A DNA stretch of 41,875 nt from Alphaproteobacteria bacterium UBA830 (GCA_905181725.1 CAJIYX010000062.1:1-41875); one strand, 5' to 3'. Shown: positions 9,718 through 19,429, numbered from the stretch's first letter. Notes: generated by a model not told the origin, from the sequence alone. A program made the numbers and translations.

Positions 9718-10080
9718 TGCTTCGGCAGGATAAATAAGGCAATTCCCCTAAAAAAAACAGATATTCCGTAAAAGCCGATGTTGGGAACTGGCGGCTGAGG
9801 TCTGGCGGTTGGGGGCACAAGCGCTACAGGAAAACCGCCCCGGCATAGACGATCACGATCAGAAGTCCGGTTACGGCAAAAGCTCGCCGCTATAGAAACG
9901 CCCGCCTTCTGCCATGGTCCCGCATGATATTACCATGTCGATTACTAAACGTTCTACGCGCCGGGCAAAGCATTGATTGTGCCAGATCCGATTTTGAAGC
10001 CGTTCAATACCGTAGCCGCCCCCTGATTCCAAGTCGGAATCCAGAACGGGAATCCAAGCCGGAAATTCAGCGCCGCAAAA
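9718..10080. other. 363-base gap between dusA and queG with a broken small membrane-protein frame
   Basis: No intact gene seen. On the minus strand, 9925 down to 9824 reads as a 33-codon frame interrupted by one TAG. After the stop it gives RRAFAVTGLLIVIVYAGAVFL, which has the look of a single transmembrane helix. Near queG, 10025-10041 forms a six-base-stem inverted repeat (GATTCC/GGAATC) without a U tract, among degenerate GGAATCC repeats. The dusA promoter should lie here. Confidence 0.4.
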
Positions 10081-11223
10081 TCACCCGGCTGTCCATTCTT
10101 CCTGCACATTGGGGTCGACCTCGACGCCGGCAAACCTAGCCCTCAGAGACTCGAATTCTGCCGCCGGCAGAAGCTGTGACGACGCCCAGATCGCCATTGC
10201 CCGCACCAGCGGCGAGGCATCTTCCAGCAATGATCTCGCAGACTCTCTAAGGCCGGCGTCGCCGCTATTGCCGATAGCGATAAGCACATTGCGCACGAAG
10301 CGGTCACGGCCCAGCCGTTTGACGGGAGAGCCCGAAAACACCAGCCGGAAACTGGTATCATCTAACGCCGCAAAATCTTTCAGATGAGGGCGTCTCAGAT
10401 GAATATAGGGCCGCAATTCGTCATGCGGCGTCACTTTGGCGAATTTGTTCCATGGGCACACAGCGAGACAATCGTCGCAGCCGTAGATCCGGTTGCCCAT
10501 CGGCACCCGGAATTCGCGTGGAATATGCCCGCCAAATTCAATTGTCAGATAGGAAATACAGCGTCGCGCATCCAGTTTATACGGTGCCGTAAAGGCGGCC
10601 GTCGGGCAGGCATCGAGACAGCGGTGACAGCCGCCACAATGATCCTGCATCGGCAGATCGGAGCCGAGGTCGAGCGTGGTGAAAACTTCACCGAGAAAAA
10701 GCCAGGAGCCGAATTCCCGCGACACCAGGTTGGTGTGCTTGCCCTGCCAGCCGAGTCCTGCCTGTTGCGCGATCGGTTTTTCCATCACCGGCGCGGTGTC
10801 GACAAACAACTTCACCTCGCACGACCAGTCTTCGGCAATCCGACGGGCGAGCTGGCGTAGCTGCTTCTTCAGCACATCGTGATAATCGCGGCCCCGCGCA
10901 TAGGTGGATATCACCGCCCGGTCGGGATGATCGTGCAACAGAAGCGGGTCTTCGTCGGGGCCGTAATTCATCCCGACAGCGATGATGCTTTTCACATCGG
11001 GCCACAGACCGCGGGGGGATTGGCGGCGTTCCTGCGTCGTCTCCATCCACCCCATGTCGCCGTGATATCCGCTGGCAATAAAATCGCCGAGTTTTTTCGC
11101 CGTGTCGCCGCTCTCCGGCCCTGAGAACCCCACCGCATCGAAGCCAAGTCCAAGCGCCCGATCCCGAATGGCGGCCCTGATGTCATCCGGTGTGTCTGAT
11201 GAGAATTGACCGGGATCGCTCAT
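10081..11223 (-). CDS. queG: Epoxyqueuosine reductase QueG
   Basis: A 380-residue cobalamin-dependent reductase that converts epoxyqueuosine to queuosine in tRNA, the last step of the pathway. Two [4Fe-4S] clusters are supported by CGGCHRCLDACP (C196, C199, C202, C206) and GCDDCLAVCPWN (C249, C252, C256) with C222 in between. The catalytic aspartate region VDTAPVMEK is at residues 141-149. A C-terminal HEAT-like tail follows. It starts one base after the tgt stop codon and is the last gene of the queA-tgt-queG operon. It appears intact. Confidence 0.96.
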   Translation of the reverse strand: MSDPGQFSSDTPDDIRAAIRDRALGLGFDAVGFSGPESGDTAKKLGDFIASGYHGDMGWMETTQERRQSPRGLWPDVKSIIAVGMNYGPDEDPLLLHDHPDRAVISTYARGRDYHDVLKKQLRQLARRIAEDWSCEVKLFVDTAPVMEKPIAQQAGLGWQGKHTNLVSREFGSWLFLGEVFTTLDLGSDLPMQDHCGGCHRCLDACPTAAFTAPYKLDARRCISYLTIEFGGHIPREFRVPMGNRIYGCDDCLAVCPWNKFAKVTPHDELRPYIHLRRPHLKDFAALDDTSFRLVFSGSPVKRLGRDRFVRNVLIAIGNSGDAGLRESARSLLEDASPLVRAMAIWASSQLLPAAEFESLRARFAGVEVDPNVQEEWTAG

Positions 11224-11224
11224 A

Positions 11225-12352
11225 TCACAGAAGCTCTATGTCGCCCTGCGCCTGCTGCGCCCGGAATTCGACGGCAAATTCGTCAAGTCTGCCCTGTTCG
11301 ATGGCGCCGCGGATATCGCGCATCAGTTCCTGATAGTAATGTAGGTTATGGGTCGTCAGCAGCATCGGCCCCAGCATCTCCTTCGCCTTGAAGAGATGGT
11401 GCAGATAGCCGCGGCTGACATTGCCGACCGACGGGTAATTGCTGTCCGGATCGAGCGGGCGCGGGTCCTCGGCATGGCGGGCGTTGCGGATATTGAGCGT
11501 GCCGCGCGGGGTAAATGCCTGGCCTGTGCGACCGGAACGCGTGGGCAGGACGCAGTCGAACATATCGATGCCGCGTTGAACCGCGCCGACGATGTCATCC
11601 GGCATCCCGACCCCCATCAGATAGCGCGGGTGGCTCGACGGTAAAGCAGGTGTCGTCACATCAAGGACCGAGAACATGGCTTCCTGGCCCTCGCCGACCG
11701 CGAGCCCACCGACGGCATAGCCGTCAAAGCCGATATCGACCAGCGCCGCCGCGGATTCAAGTCGCTGATCGGTATAGACGCTGCCCTGGACGATGCCGAA
11801 CAGGCCATACCCGTCACGCTGCTCGAATACGTCGCGGCAGCGTGCCGCCCAGCGCATCGACAGTCTCATCGAGTCTGCCGCCGCCGCTTCGTCGACGCCA
11901 TTGGCGGTGCATTCATCGAGCACCATGGTAATCGTCGAATCCAGCAGGTTCTGAATTTCAATCGAACGTTCCGGCGTCAGCAAGAATTTGGCGCCATCGA
12001 TATGCGAACGGAATTCGACACCGGTATCGTCGAGCTTGCGCAGGTCGGTCAGCGACATCACCTGGAAACCGCCGGAATCGGTGAGAATGGGTTTTTCCCA
12101 ATCCATGAATGTGTGAAGCCCGCCCAGCCGGTCGACTGTCTCGGCGCCCGGCCGCAGCATCAGATGGTAGGTATTGGCGAGAACGATCTCGGCTCCGGTG
12201 CGCGCCACGCTCTCCGATGTCATGCCTTTCACCGTTGCCGCCGTCCCCACCGGCATGAAGACCGGCGTCTCGATCGTGCCATGCGCGGTCGTCAACCGGC
12301 CACGGCGCGCCCTGCCATCTTCACCCAGAACCTCAAAACCAAAGGCCGTCAT
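11225..12352 (-). CDS. tgt: tRNA-guanine transglycosylase Tgt lacking the zinc-site cysteines
   Basis: A 375-residue enzyme that exchanges guanine 34 of GUN-anticodon tRNAs for preQ1. The catalytic parts are intact: TDSGGFQV (general acid/base aspartate) and [17 protein letters not shown] (nucleophile aspartate). The structural zinc site is not. Where the family has CxCxxC before the SRAYLHHL segment, this protein reads [20 protein letters not shown], giving S304, Y306 and V309. The fourth ligand, histidine in TTHNLHYYQ (about residue 335), remains. The gene overlaps queA by four bases (ATGA) and ends one base before queG. Length and flanks are normal. It may be a zinc-independent variant or an early inactivated enzyme. 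Confidence 0.93.
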   Translation of the reverse strand: MTAFGFEVLGEDGRARRGRLTTAHGTIETPVFMPVGTAATVKGMTSESVARTGAEIVLANTYHLMLRPGAETVDRLGGLHTFMDWEKPILTDSGGFQVMSLTDLRKLDDTGVEFRSHIDGAKFLLTPERSIEIQNLLDSTITMVLDECTANGVDEAAAADSMRLSMRWAARCRDVFEQRDGYGLFGIVQGSVYTDQRLESAAALVDIGFDGYAVGGLAVGEGQEAMFSVLDVTTPALPSSHPRYLMGVGMPDDIVGAVQRGIDMFDCVLPTRSGRTGQAFTPRGTLNIRNARHAEDPRPLDPDSNYPSVGNVSRGYLHHLFKAKEMLGPMLLTTHNLHYYQELMRDIRGAIEQGRLDEFAVEFRAQQAQGDIELL

Positions 12353-13476
12353 GACGGGTCCACCTTGTGCAGAAAGCTTGAATCTCCATACGAATAGAAC
12401 CTGTAGCCAGTCCTGATCGCATGGTCGTACGCGGCCTTCATGCGGTCCAGCCCGGCAAACGCGGAGACCAGCATGAACAGGGTCGACCGCGGCAGATGGA
12501 AATTTGTCATCAATGCATCGACCGCCTTGAACCGGTATCCCGGTGTAATGAAAATATCGGTATCGCCGCTGAAAGGCTGGATTTTTCCGTCCATCGTCAC
12601 AGCGGATTCGAGCAATCGCAGCGGCGTGGTGCCGACCGAGACGACGCGCCCACCCGCTTCCCTCGCGTTGTTAATAGCGTCCGCGGTGGCCGCATTGATC
12701 TCGCCCCATTCACTGTGCATCCGGTGATCCACAATGCGATCGACCTTGACCGGCAGGAACGTGCCGGCACCGACATGGAGCGTAACGGTCGCAAAATGTG
12801 CGCCGGCGGACCGGACAGCATCCATCAGGCCGTCCGTGAAATGCAGCCCGGCCGTGGGCGCCGCCACAGCGCCTTTCCGAGCGGCATAAACCGTCTGGTA
12901 ATCGCTTTCATCGGCCGCGGTCACACCGCCGGGCCTGGCGATATAGGGCGGCAGCGGTATCTCGCCATGGCTTTCCAGCGCGGCAAACACGTCGTTCGTA
13001 TCGGGAAAAGACAACGTCACCTCGCCCGCCTCGCCCTTCTCCAGGACACGGGCGGTAAACCCGTCGGCAAAATCGATGACATCACCCGGTGACAGCTTTC
13101 GCGCCGGTCGCGCAAAGACCTTCCAGGTGCCGTCCGGTTCTGCCTTGTGCAGGGTCACTTCCACCTTGGCGCCCCGCCGCGTACCGCGCAGCCGGGCCGG
13201 AATGACGCGCGTATCGTTTATGACGACGATATCGCCGGGTGCTAGCAGTGACGGCAGGTCGGCAACGGTCCGATCCGTAAGGGTGTCGCCGACTTCAAGC
13301 AGTTTTGCCGATTCACGAGGCCGGGCCGGTTCAGTCGCGATATCCGCCGGCGGCAGGTCGAAGTCGAAATCCTCGGTCTGAAGGTCCACCCGCGCAATTG
13401 TGCCAGAGGAAATCACGTTGGGATTGACATTGGAATCCAAACCAGGATTCACGGTGGCGGTCAAGATGTCTCCCAC
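12349..13476 (-). CDS. queA: S-adenosylmethionine:tRNA ribosyltransferase-isomerase QueA
   Basis: QueA transfers and isomerises the ribosyl part of SAM onto preQ1-tRNA to give epoxyqueuosine. Family motifs include [19 protein letters not shown] at the start of the conserved region, [40 protein letters not shown] and [14 protein letters not shown]. The frame opens with a GTG at 13476, which overlaps the upstream gene by 16 bases and adds about 30 residues ([14 protein letters not shown] region) not usual in QueA. In-frame GTG codons nearer the conserved [13 protein letters not shown] are the more likely start, but none has a clear ribosome site. Function confident, start uncertain. Confidence 0.94.
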   Translation of the reverse strand: MGDILTATVNPGLDSNVNPNVISSGTIARVDLQTEDFDFDLPPADIATEPARPRESAKLLEVGDTLTDRTVADLPSLLAPGDIVVINDTRVIPARLRGTRRGAKVEVTLHKAEPDGTWKVFARPARKLSPGDVIDFADGFTARVLEKGEAGEVTLSFPDTNDVFAALESHGEIPLPPYIARPGGVTAADESDYQTVYAARKGAVAAPTAGLHFTDGLMDAVRSAGAHFATVTLHVGAGTFLPVKVDRIVDHRMHSEWGEINAATADAINNAREAGGRVVSVGTTPLRLLESAVTMDGKIQPFSGDTDIFITPGYRFKAVDALMTNFHLPRSTLFMLVSAFAGLDRMKAAYDHAIRTGYRFYSYGDSSFLHKVDPS

Positions 13477-13955
13477 AGCGCGAGAACCTCGGCCTCGATC
13501 CGGGCAAAGACCTCATTCCGCTCAAGCACGGGCTGCGGCGCTGAATCCTCGTCCCGCGTCCGGTTCAATCCCCATTCGTAGACATAGTCACGAATCTCGT
13601 CCGTGCCGAGGATGAGCTTCATCAACTGGTTCTGAACATCGATCGGCGGATCGGCCTCACCCGTCGTCATGTAGATCACCGCACGCTGATAGGTGACGGA
13701 ATCGAGAATGAGTTTGGCCTCTTCCGCGCTCCAGAGCCGGGACGGTTCAAAATCGTTTTCTTTGAGCAATTTGATCTGCTCGCGCGTGATCGTACCCGGG
13801 TTACCGAGACGCGGCATACTGCCGGTATCTTCAGGCGACTCGCCGCTCGCAGCCTGTTCCGCTTGACGACGCTTCTTCGCCTTCATGATCTTCATCCGGC
13901 GCATAAACAGATAGACCGTCAAACCAATGACGGCGGCGAATATCAGACTTTCCAT
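13461..13955 (-). CDS. Hypothetical single-pass membrane protein upstream of queA
   Basis: A 164-residue protein of unknown family. Residues 1-17 form one hydrophobic helix, followed by a very basic stretch ([13 protein letters not shown]), so it is probably anchored in the inner membrane with a cytoplasmic tail. The tail is charged, with [19 protein letters not shown] and a region rich in acidic residues near the end. It overlaps queA by up to 16 bases, so it is the first gene of the queuosine operon. Its role in that context is unknown. No catalytic motif is visible. Confidence 0.7.
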   Translation of the reverse strand: MESLIFAAVIGLTVYLFMRRMKIMKAKKRRQAEQAASGESPEDTGSMPRLGNPGTITREQIKLLKENDFEPSRLWSAEEAKLILDSVTYQRAVIYMTTGEADPPIDVQNQLMKLILGTDEIRDYVYEWGLNRTRDEDSAPQPVLERNEVFARIEAEVLALWETS

Positions 13956-14104
13956 GGCGTTAACACGTATCCCTGAATTTCAAGCGTTCTATTGTTTCTT
14001 GATACGCGTTGAATGCGTGAGACGAAACCCCTCTGTCATTATAGAAACAGGGAAGATGGATTATTGCCGAGAAAGTCTCCCTACATCTGATCGGGGAGAA
14101 CTGA

Positions 14105-15124
14105 TCAGGCTACGGCCACAGGTGCCAGAGCAAACGCCCCGGCAAGCAGCTCATAGGACCGCAAACGCGCATCGAAGCTGTCTGAAATCGTGATCACAAC
14201 GAATTCATCGACCTTGTAGGCTTCGCCAAGCGCCAGTATTTGCGCGCGCACCTGGTCGGGGTCGCCGACGATCGTCCGCGGCCGGTTATGTTCGACAATC
14301 ATCGACTCGCGGTCGGTATAAGGGTAGTTCTTCGCTTCCTCGACCGTCGGGACCGGCCCGGTCTGCCCGGTCTGGAGGCGCAGCATCCAGAGATCGCGGC
14401 TCCATCGCAATTCGAGGGCTTCTTCCTCGGTATCCGCACAGATCACGAAAATGCCGATGGCGCCCTGTGGCGTTGCGAGTTGCAGCGACGGCTCAAAATT
14501 CTGACGATAGGCTTCCATTACCAGTGGTCCGCCCTGCGGATTGATGAAATGGGCAAAGGAAAATGCCATCCCGAAATAGGCCGCATAGGCCGCCGACTGA
14601 TCGCTGGAGCCAAGCAGCCACATCTCGGGATTGGTCTCGCCCGACGGCATTGCTGTGACCTGCCGGAACGGGTGATCTTTGGGCATCTCGTCGCTGATCC
14701 AGGCCTGAACATCTCGGATCTGTGCAGGGAAATGCTCTATCCCGAGCGCCCCCGGTCCATGGGCCGGCGCATTGGCCGTCAGACCGTCCGAGCCGGGCGC
14801 ACGTCCGATGCCAAGATCAATCCGCCCCGGATAGAGCGCCTCGAGCATCCGAAAGCTCTCCGCGACCTTGAGCGAAGAGTAATGGCTGAGCATCACCCCG
14901 CCCGACCCTACCCGAAGGTTTTTCGTGCGCGCTGCGACTTGGCCGATCATAATCTCCGGCGCAGACCCCGCGAGACCGCCGGTAGAATGATGTTCCGCCA
15001 GCCAATAGCGATGATAACCTCTGGCATCACAGAACTCGGCAAGAGCCAGGGTCTCGCGCAGGGCGTCAGCCGGTGTGCAACCGGCACGGATCGGAGATTG
15101 ACCAAGAACACTGAGAATTGTCAT
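14105..15124 (-). CDS. LLM-class flavin-dependent oxidoreductase (luciferase-like, MsnO8-type)
   Basis: A bacterial-luciferase-like TIM-barrel flavoprotein of about 339 residues, using reduced flavin or F420 for monooxygenation or redox chemistry. YHRYWLAEHHST is the conserved N-terminal signature, followed by RVGSGGVMLSHYSSLKVAE and PGRIDLGIGRAPGSD, a combination typical of the MsnO8-type subgroup. The open frame extends nine bases further to a TTG at 15133, but the ATG at 15124 is the natural start (MTILSVLGQSP). It is divergent from the MFS gene. The substrate is unknown. Confidence 0.88.
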   Translation of the reverse strand: MTILSVLGQSPIRAGCTPADALRETLALAEFCDARGYHRYWLAEHHSTGGLAGSAPEIMIGQVAARTKNLRVGSGGVMLSHYSSLKVAESFRMLEALYPGRIDLGIGRAPGSDGLTANAPAHGPGALGIEHFPAQIRDVQAWISDEMPKDHPFRQVTAMPSGETNPEMWLLGSSDQSAAYAAYFGMAFSFAHFINPQGGPLVMEAYRQNFEPSLQLATPQGAIGIFVICADTEEEALELRWSRDLWMLRLQTGQTGPVPTVEEAKNYPYTDRESMIVEHNRPRTIVGDPDQVRAQILALGEAYKVDEFVVITISDSFDARLRSYELLAGAFALAPVAVA

Positions 15125-15259
15125 ACCGCACAACTAGAAAATTCCGGGGGAAGGACGCCAGAGTGTTGGTCGGAATTCTTCAGATAAGTAAAGGCGGTGC
15201 CGCGCTACCACAATACGGGAGTCCTAGGAATTCTGCTTCATCGCGCCTAAAATGCCGTC

Positions 15260-16672
15260 ATGAACGATTTCAGCGAAACAGAACCAGATACCGGCACCGG
15301 CTGGGCAGATATGTTTCGAGGCACCCGCGGAATATATACGATCCTGCTGAATCTCGGCATCGGCGTTCATGCCATCGACATCTTCGTCATTACGACCGTC
15401 ATGCCGACCGTTGTTGTCGAAATCGGCGGCGTCGAATTCTATACCTGGACGACGATGCTCTACATGGTCGGCACCATCGTCGGTGCCGCCAGCGGCCGCT
15501 ACGTGCGGTCGGTTCTGGGCCGGCGTAAAGGCTATATGGCGGGCGGACTTATCTTCCTAATCGGAGCTGCAGGGTGCGCGGCCGCACCGAATATGGCGGT
15601 TCTGCTGATTTTCCGTACAATCGAAGGGTTCGGCGGTGGGCTTTTAATTTCGCAGTCCATGACCCTGGTGAACGACCTGTATAGAGGTCCGCTTCGCACC
15701 CGCGTGCTGGCGACCATCACCACGACCTGGAGCATCGCTGCGGTCATAGGCCCGCTGATCGGCGGGATATGGGGTAGTATCGGCTGGTGGCGCGGCGCAT
15801 TCATGACCACCTGCGTTCTCACCATCATTTTCATTATCGCCGCCTGGCGTGTGATTCCGGACGGCGAGGGCGGCGACCGTCACCGTCTGCCCTGGCGGCG
15901 ACTGGCATTGCTCGGCATTTCTGTCCTGCTGGTCGGGGCCTCGGGCCAGTTCCCGGATATTGCCGTGGTGATTGGCTTTATCCTCGCCGGAATTTTCTGT
16001 CTGTGGATGACACTTCGGCTCGATGTCGGCGAAAACGGAATCTTTCCGAAACGCGTTCTGTCGCTGTTTGCACCAATCGGCACCGCCTACTGGGTGTTTC
16101 TTCTGCTCTCTGCCGCCTATACGCCGCTGACAATCTTTATGCCGCTGGCACTGAGCACGCTCTACGGGCTCGATCCGCTCTGGATTGGCTACATGCTGAC
16201 CGTGTTCTCGATCGCATGGACGGTGGGCACGCTTGGCACGGCAGGCTGGAGCGACAAGTGGACCCGCATCGCCTGCGCAAGCGGCCTGGCGATAACATCG
16301 GCAGCTATCGCTGCCATCGCCGCTACCATCGGCACAGCATCGATCTGGGAACTTACCGGCTTTATCGCAGCAGCGGGAATCGGCGTCGGAATGACAAACG
16401 TCCATTCGATTTCCTGGGCACTCGCTGCCGCCGACCCGGATCAGGCGCAGGTGACGGCATCCGCCGCCCCGGCAATGCGCTCGATCGGGATCGCCTATGG
16501 CGCAGCGATGGCCGGTCTAATCGCCAATGCAGCCGGCCTGTCGGAAGGTGCCAGCCCGGAGATCGTCCGCAATGCCCTGCCCTGGGTGTTCGGGATCGGC
16601 GCGCTCGTCCCGCTGGCCGGTAGCCTGTGCGTGATGCGGATGTATGCGCTGAAGCCGGGCGTCAGAATATGA
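15260..16672 (+). CDS. MFS transporter (DHA2-like)
   Basis: A 470-residue inner-membrane permease with 12-14 hydrophobic segments. SGRYVRSVLGRRKGYMAG is the loop 2-3 MFS signature. RTRVLATITTTWSIAAVIGPLIGG resembles motif C of drug/H+ antiporters. It probably exports a drug-like or amphipathic compound using the proton gradient; the substrate is not inferable. The stop overlaps the start of the metallopeptidase gene (ATGA), so the two are translated together. Confidence 0.88.
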   Translation: MNDFSETEPDTGTGWADMFRGTRGIYTILLNLGIGVHAIDIFVITTVMPTVVVEIGGVEFYTWTTMLYMVGTIVGAASGRYVRSVLGRRKGYMAGGLIFLIGAAGCAAAPNMAVLLIFRTIEGFGGGLLISQSMTLVNDLYRGPLRTRVLATITTTWSIAAVIGPLIGGIWGSIGWWRGAFMTTCVLTIIFIIAAWRVIPDGEGGDRHRLPWRRLALLGISVLLVGASGQFPDIAVVIGFILAGIFCLWMTLRLDVGENGIFPKRVLSLFAPIGTAYWVFLLLSAAYTPLTIFMPLALSTLYGLDPLWIGYMLTVFSIAWTVGTLGTAGWSDKWTRIACASGLAITSAAIAAIAATIGTASIWELTGFIAAAGIGVGMTNVHSISWALAAADPDQAQVTASAAPAMRSIGIAYGAAMAGLIANAAGLSEGASPEIVRNALPWVFGIGALVPLAGSLCVMRMYALKPGVRI

Positions 16673-17385
16673 CGGCGATGCTGGAAAACCAGGCACTCAC
16701 GCTCGCAGATGGCCGGAACGTGCCGGTCAGCATCCGTCGCAGCACGCGTGCCCGGCGTATCCTGCTGCATGTCGGTGTTTATGACGGTACGGTCGAACTG
16801 GTCCTGCCGCCCGGCGCATCCGTCCGCGAAGGCCTTTCCTTTGCACGGACCCAAACCCGCTGGGTCGCGGCGCAACTCGCCCGGGTCGGCAATGGTGTGC
16901 CTTTTACCGATGGGGCGATTTTGCCGATTCTGGGCCAGCCGGTGACGATCCGGCGCAGCGACAGCCGATCTGCCCTGCCGGTGCTGCATGAAGACGTCTT
17001 GCTGGTCGGCGGACGGGACGACACTTTGCCTTCCCGCGTACGCCGCTGGGTACGCGGCCGCGCGCTGGACGAAATCAAACCGCGGGCCGAACGCATGGGC
17101 CAGGACCTCGGACGGGCGCCTGCCCGGATCACGATGCGCGACACAAGATCGCGCTGGGGCAGTTGTTCACGCGCGGGCAATTTGAATTTTTCCTGGCGAC
17201 TGGTGATGGCGCCGGAAAATGTCCTCGACTACGTCGTTGCACACGAAGTGGCGCATTTGCGTGAAATGAACCACAGCCCGCGGTTCTGGGCGCTGGTTGA
17301 CACGATCTGCCACGATGTAACGGATGCGCGTGGATGGCTCCGCAAACACGGCGCAGAGCTTCACCGGTATGGGCGTGACGGCTAG
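16669..17385 (+). CDS. YgjP-like zinc metallopeptidase domain protein (DUF45/M48-like)
   Basis: A 238-residue protein with the YgjP/WLM-type gluzincin domain. The zinc motif is HEVAH at residues 192-196, with a further histidine at H202 in MNHSPRFW. The preceding signature TRSRWGSCSRAGNLNFSWRL (159-178) is diagnostic of the family. The ATG at 16669 overlaps the MFS stop codon, so this start is preferred over in-frame codons further upstream inside the MFS gene. The family is widespread in bacteria with poorly defined substrates. No signal peptide, so it acts in the cytoplasm. Confidence 0.9.
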   Translation: MTAMLENQALTLADGRNVPVSIRRSTRARRILLHVGVYDGTVELVLPPGASVREGLSFARTQTRWVAAQLARVGNGVPFTDGAILPILGQPVTIRRSDSRSALPVLHEDVLLVGGRDDTLPSRVRRWVRGRALDEIKPRAERMGQDLGRAPARITMRDTRSRWGSCSRAGNLNFSWRLVMAPENVLDYVVAHEVAHLREMNHSPRFWALVDTICHDVTDARGWLRKHGAELHRYGRDG

Positions 17386-17416
17386 CCCGTAAGGGCGTAA
17401 CGGCGAGCCGAACCGT

Positions 17417-18280
17417 TCAGGTCGCGCGAATGTTTTTCAGGATATTGGGAAACACCGGGTAGTCTGGGTTGACGATTTCCCGACCGACCTCGAAATGATG
17501 CATCCCGTCCAGAATAAAGCTTTCCACCGTGTGTCCGGCCGCCGCCCACGCCTCGGCAAACTCGCGGTTCTGGCGTTGGAATTCATCCAGCTCGCCAGTG
17601 CCCCAGGCGACCGTCAGCGGGGTGTCATTGGCGGGTATCTGGCGGATCGAGCTGTTGCGTCCGGCGGATTGTTCCGTCAGGTCCAGATAGGTATTGCGGT
17701 GGCTCAGGCGGACTGGTTCAAGCTCGTACATGCCGCTGCAGGCCGCCGCCGTCTTGATAACGTCTGACGGCAGGCCGTAATCGCCTTCCCAGTCGGTCAC
17801 CAGCATCATGCCGCAGATATGACCGCCGGAAGAATGCCCCATGCAGTGAATCTGGTTGCGGTCCCACCCGTATTCATCCGCGTTGCGCCAGGCCCAGGCG
17901 ATAGCTGTCCGGTTCTGGCGAACGATCTCGTCCAGCGACACCTTCGGCGCAAGAGCAAAATCGAGGACAAGCACGTTGATCCCTTCGGCCACGAAAGACG
18001 GCGCGATGTAGGAGCACTGGTCCTTGTCAGACCGCGCCCAGGCACCGCCATGATGATAAATGACCACCGGTGCACCTTTCTCGGCTACGGGGAAAATATC
18101 GAGACGTTCCATTACGGTCGGCCCGTAGGAGATACCTTGAATACATTCGATCTCGGTCCGGATACGCGCGCTGTCCTGCGCGTTGATCTCCATGAGTTCG
18201 CCGGTATTGGCGACCAACGTCGACTGGTCATATTGCCGGTCCAGTTCATCCTTGGTGTAATTGCCCCATACTATTTCGTT
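17417..18280 (-). CDS. Alpha/beta hydrolase (HSL/BD-FAE-like esterase)
   Basis: A hydrolase of about 287 residues. The oxyanion-hole motif is YHHGGAW and the nucleophile elbow is GHSSGG; the late histidine is in GMHHFEVG and a candidate acid is in the GTGELDEF region. The arrangement resembles kynurenine-formamidase-like and HSL-family carboxylesterases. An open frame extends further upstream, but the ATG at 18280 (MNEIVWGNYT) is preceded by GGAG and lies seven bases after the stop of the EamA gene, so it is the likely start and translationally coupled. Substrate unknown. Confidence 0.85.
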   Translation of the reverse strand, partial: NEIVWGNYTKDELDRQYDQSTLVANTGELMEINAQDSARIRTEIECIQGISYGPTVMERLDIFPVAEKGAPVVIYHHGGAWARSDKDQCSYIAPSFVAEGINVLVLDFALAPKVSLDEIVRQNRTAIAWAWRNADEYGWDRNQIHCMGHSSGGHICGMMLVTDWEGDYGLPSDVIKTAAACSGMYELEPVRLSHRNTYLDLTEQSAGRNSSIRQIPANDTPLTVAWGTGELDEFQRQNREFAEAWAAAGHTVESFILDGMHHFEVGREIVNPDYPVFPNILKNIRAT

Positions 18281-18287
18281 CATCTGC

Positions 18288-19256
18288 TCAGTCTCCGCTG
18301 TGTTCCCGGCTGTTCTTCGGACTTTGCGAAACTTCCGCCGCCCGCGCAAGCCGTCGGATGTCATCCCGTGCACGTTTTTCAAACCAGGCGTTCAGAAACA
18401 CCCCGGCAAAGACCACCGTGCCGCCGATCCATATCCAGATAGCAGGCAATTCGCCGAAAAAGAGCCAGCCCGCCAACCCGGCAAAGACAAGCTTGCTGAA
18501 ATCCGCGGGCAGAACCACGGTCGCGTCGGCCTCACGAAAAGCCTGGGCAAGTGCGAGCTGCGTCGTGCTGCCGAAAATCGCGACCAGCACCATCATAAAA
18601 AGCTGGTACGTCGTCGGCCACTGCCAGTAAAACAGCGCTGCGATCAGGCAGACCGGCAATTGCAGCACCGATGCGTAGATCGCGATCGTCACCGGCGAAT
18701 CCGTCCGCGCCAGAACCTTGATCACCACCAGGGCCGCGCCCCATGTCGCCGATGACATGACCAGCAGCAGCGAGCCGGTACTGACCTCCACAGCCCAGGG
18801 ACGCAGGATAATCAGTGCGCCGCCCAATCCGATGGCAAGCGCCAGATAGCGGGCCTTGGTAACCTTCTCGCCCAGCAGCAGCACAGCACCTATCGTCGCG
18901 ATCAGGGGCGCCGTAAATGTGAGTGCGACCACCTTGGCCAGCGGCTCCATCGTCAAGGCGAGGAAATAAGCCAGCATCGCGACGACGTTGAGCATCGCCC
19001 GCAGGCCCTGAAGTGGAAAATTCGCGGTCCGGAACGGATTGCTGCCGGGACGCACGAAGATCGGCACCAGCAGGCAGACCCCGATTGTGTGGCGAAAAAA
19101 TGCAATCACGAACGGATGAATATCATCTGCGATTTGGCGAATGGCAACGTTCATGGCGACCACGCCAAAGGCCGAGATCATCATAAACAGCACCCCGCGC
19201 AGGGGTGGCGGTACGGCAGCATAGACGGCGGCGATGGGGCCCGGCACGGAGGGCAT
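18288..19256 (-). CDS. EamA/DMT-family transporter
   Basis: A 322-residue permease with ten predicted transmembrane segments in two EamA repeats, the second starting near GSLLLVMSSATWGAALVV. It has the typical pattern LTFTAPLIATIGAVLLLGEK at the end of repeat 1 and VFAGLAGWLFFGE at the end of repeat 2. The family exports metabolites or amino acids. It is followed at seven bases by the esterase gene on the same strand. Confidence 0.9.
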   Translation of the reverse strand: MPSVPGPIAAVYAAVPPPLRGVLFMMISAFGVVAMNVAIRQIADDIHPFVIAFFRHTIGVCLLVPIFVRPGSNPFRTANFPLQGLRAMLNVVAMLAYFLALTMEPLAKVVALTFTAPLIATIGAVLLLGEKVTKARYLALAIGLGGALIILRPWAVEVSTGSLLLVMSSATWGAALVVIKVLARTDSPVTIAIYASVLQLPVCLIAALFYWQWPTTYQLFMMVLVAIFGSTTQLALAQAFREADATVVLPADFSKLVFAGLAGWLFFGELPAIWIWIGGTVVFAGVFLNAWFEKRARDDIRRLARAAEVSQSPKNSREHSGD

Positions 19257-19429
19257 TTGGAGAATCCTTCAGGAACATCACCTCAATAGCACGAATTCGC
19301 GGTTCCGAATGCAGTTCGACCGGAAAAGATCGGTAACCTCTGCTGCTTACCCTTGTTGCGCGGACGTTCCGGTAGGCGTGAACACCCCGCCCGAACAAGC
19401 CCCGAACAAGCAGGGAGCGACGAACATCT

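Noticed and set aside
15644-16405. Minus-strand open frame of 253 codons
   Set aside because: Antisense to the MFS transporter, rich in charged residues and cysteines with no domain pattern.
17386-17416. Bidirectional terminator between the metallopeptidase and esterase genes
   Set aside because: Only a weak ACGG/CCGT pairing and no U tract on either strand.
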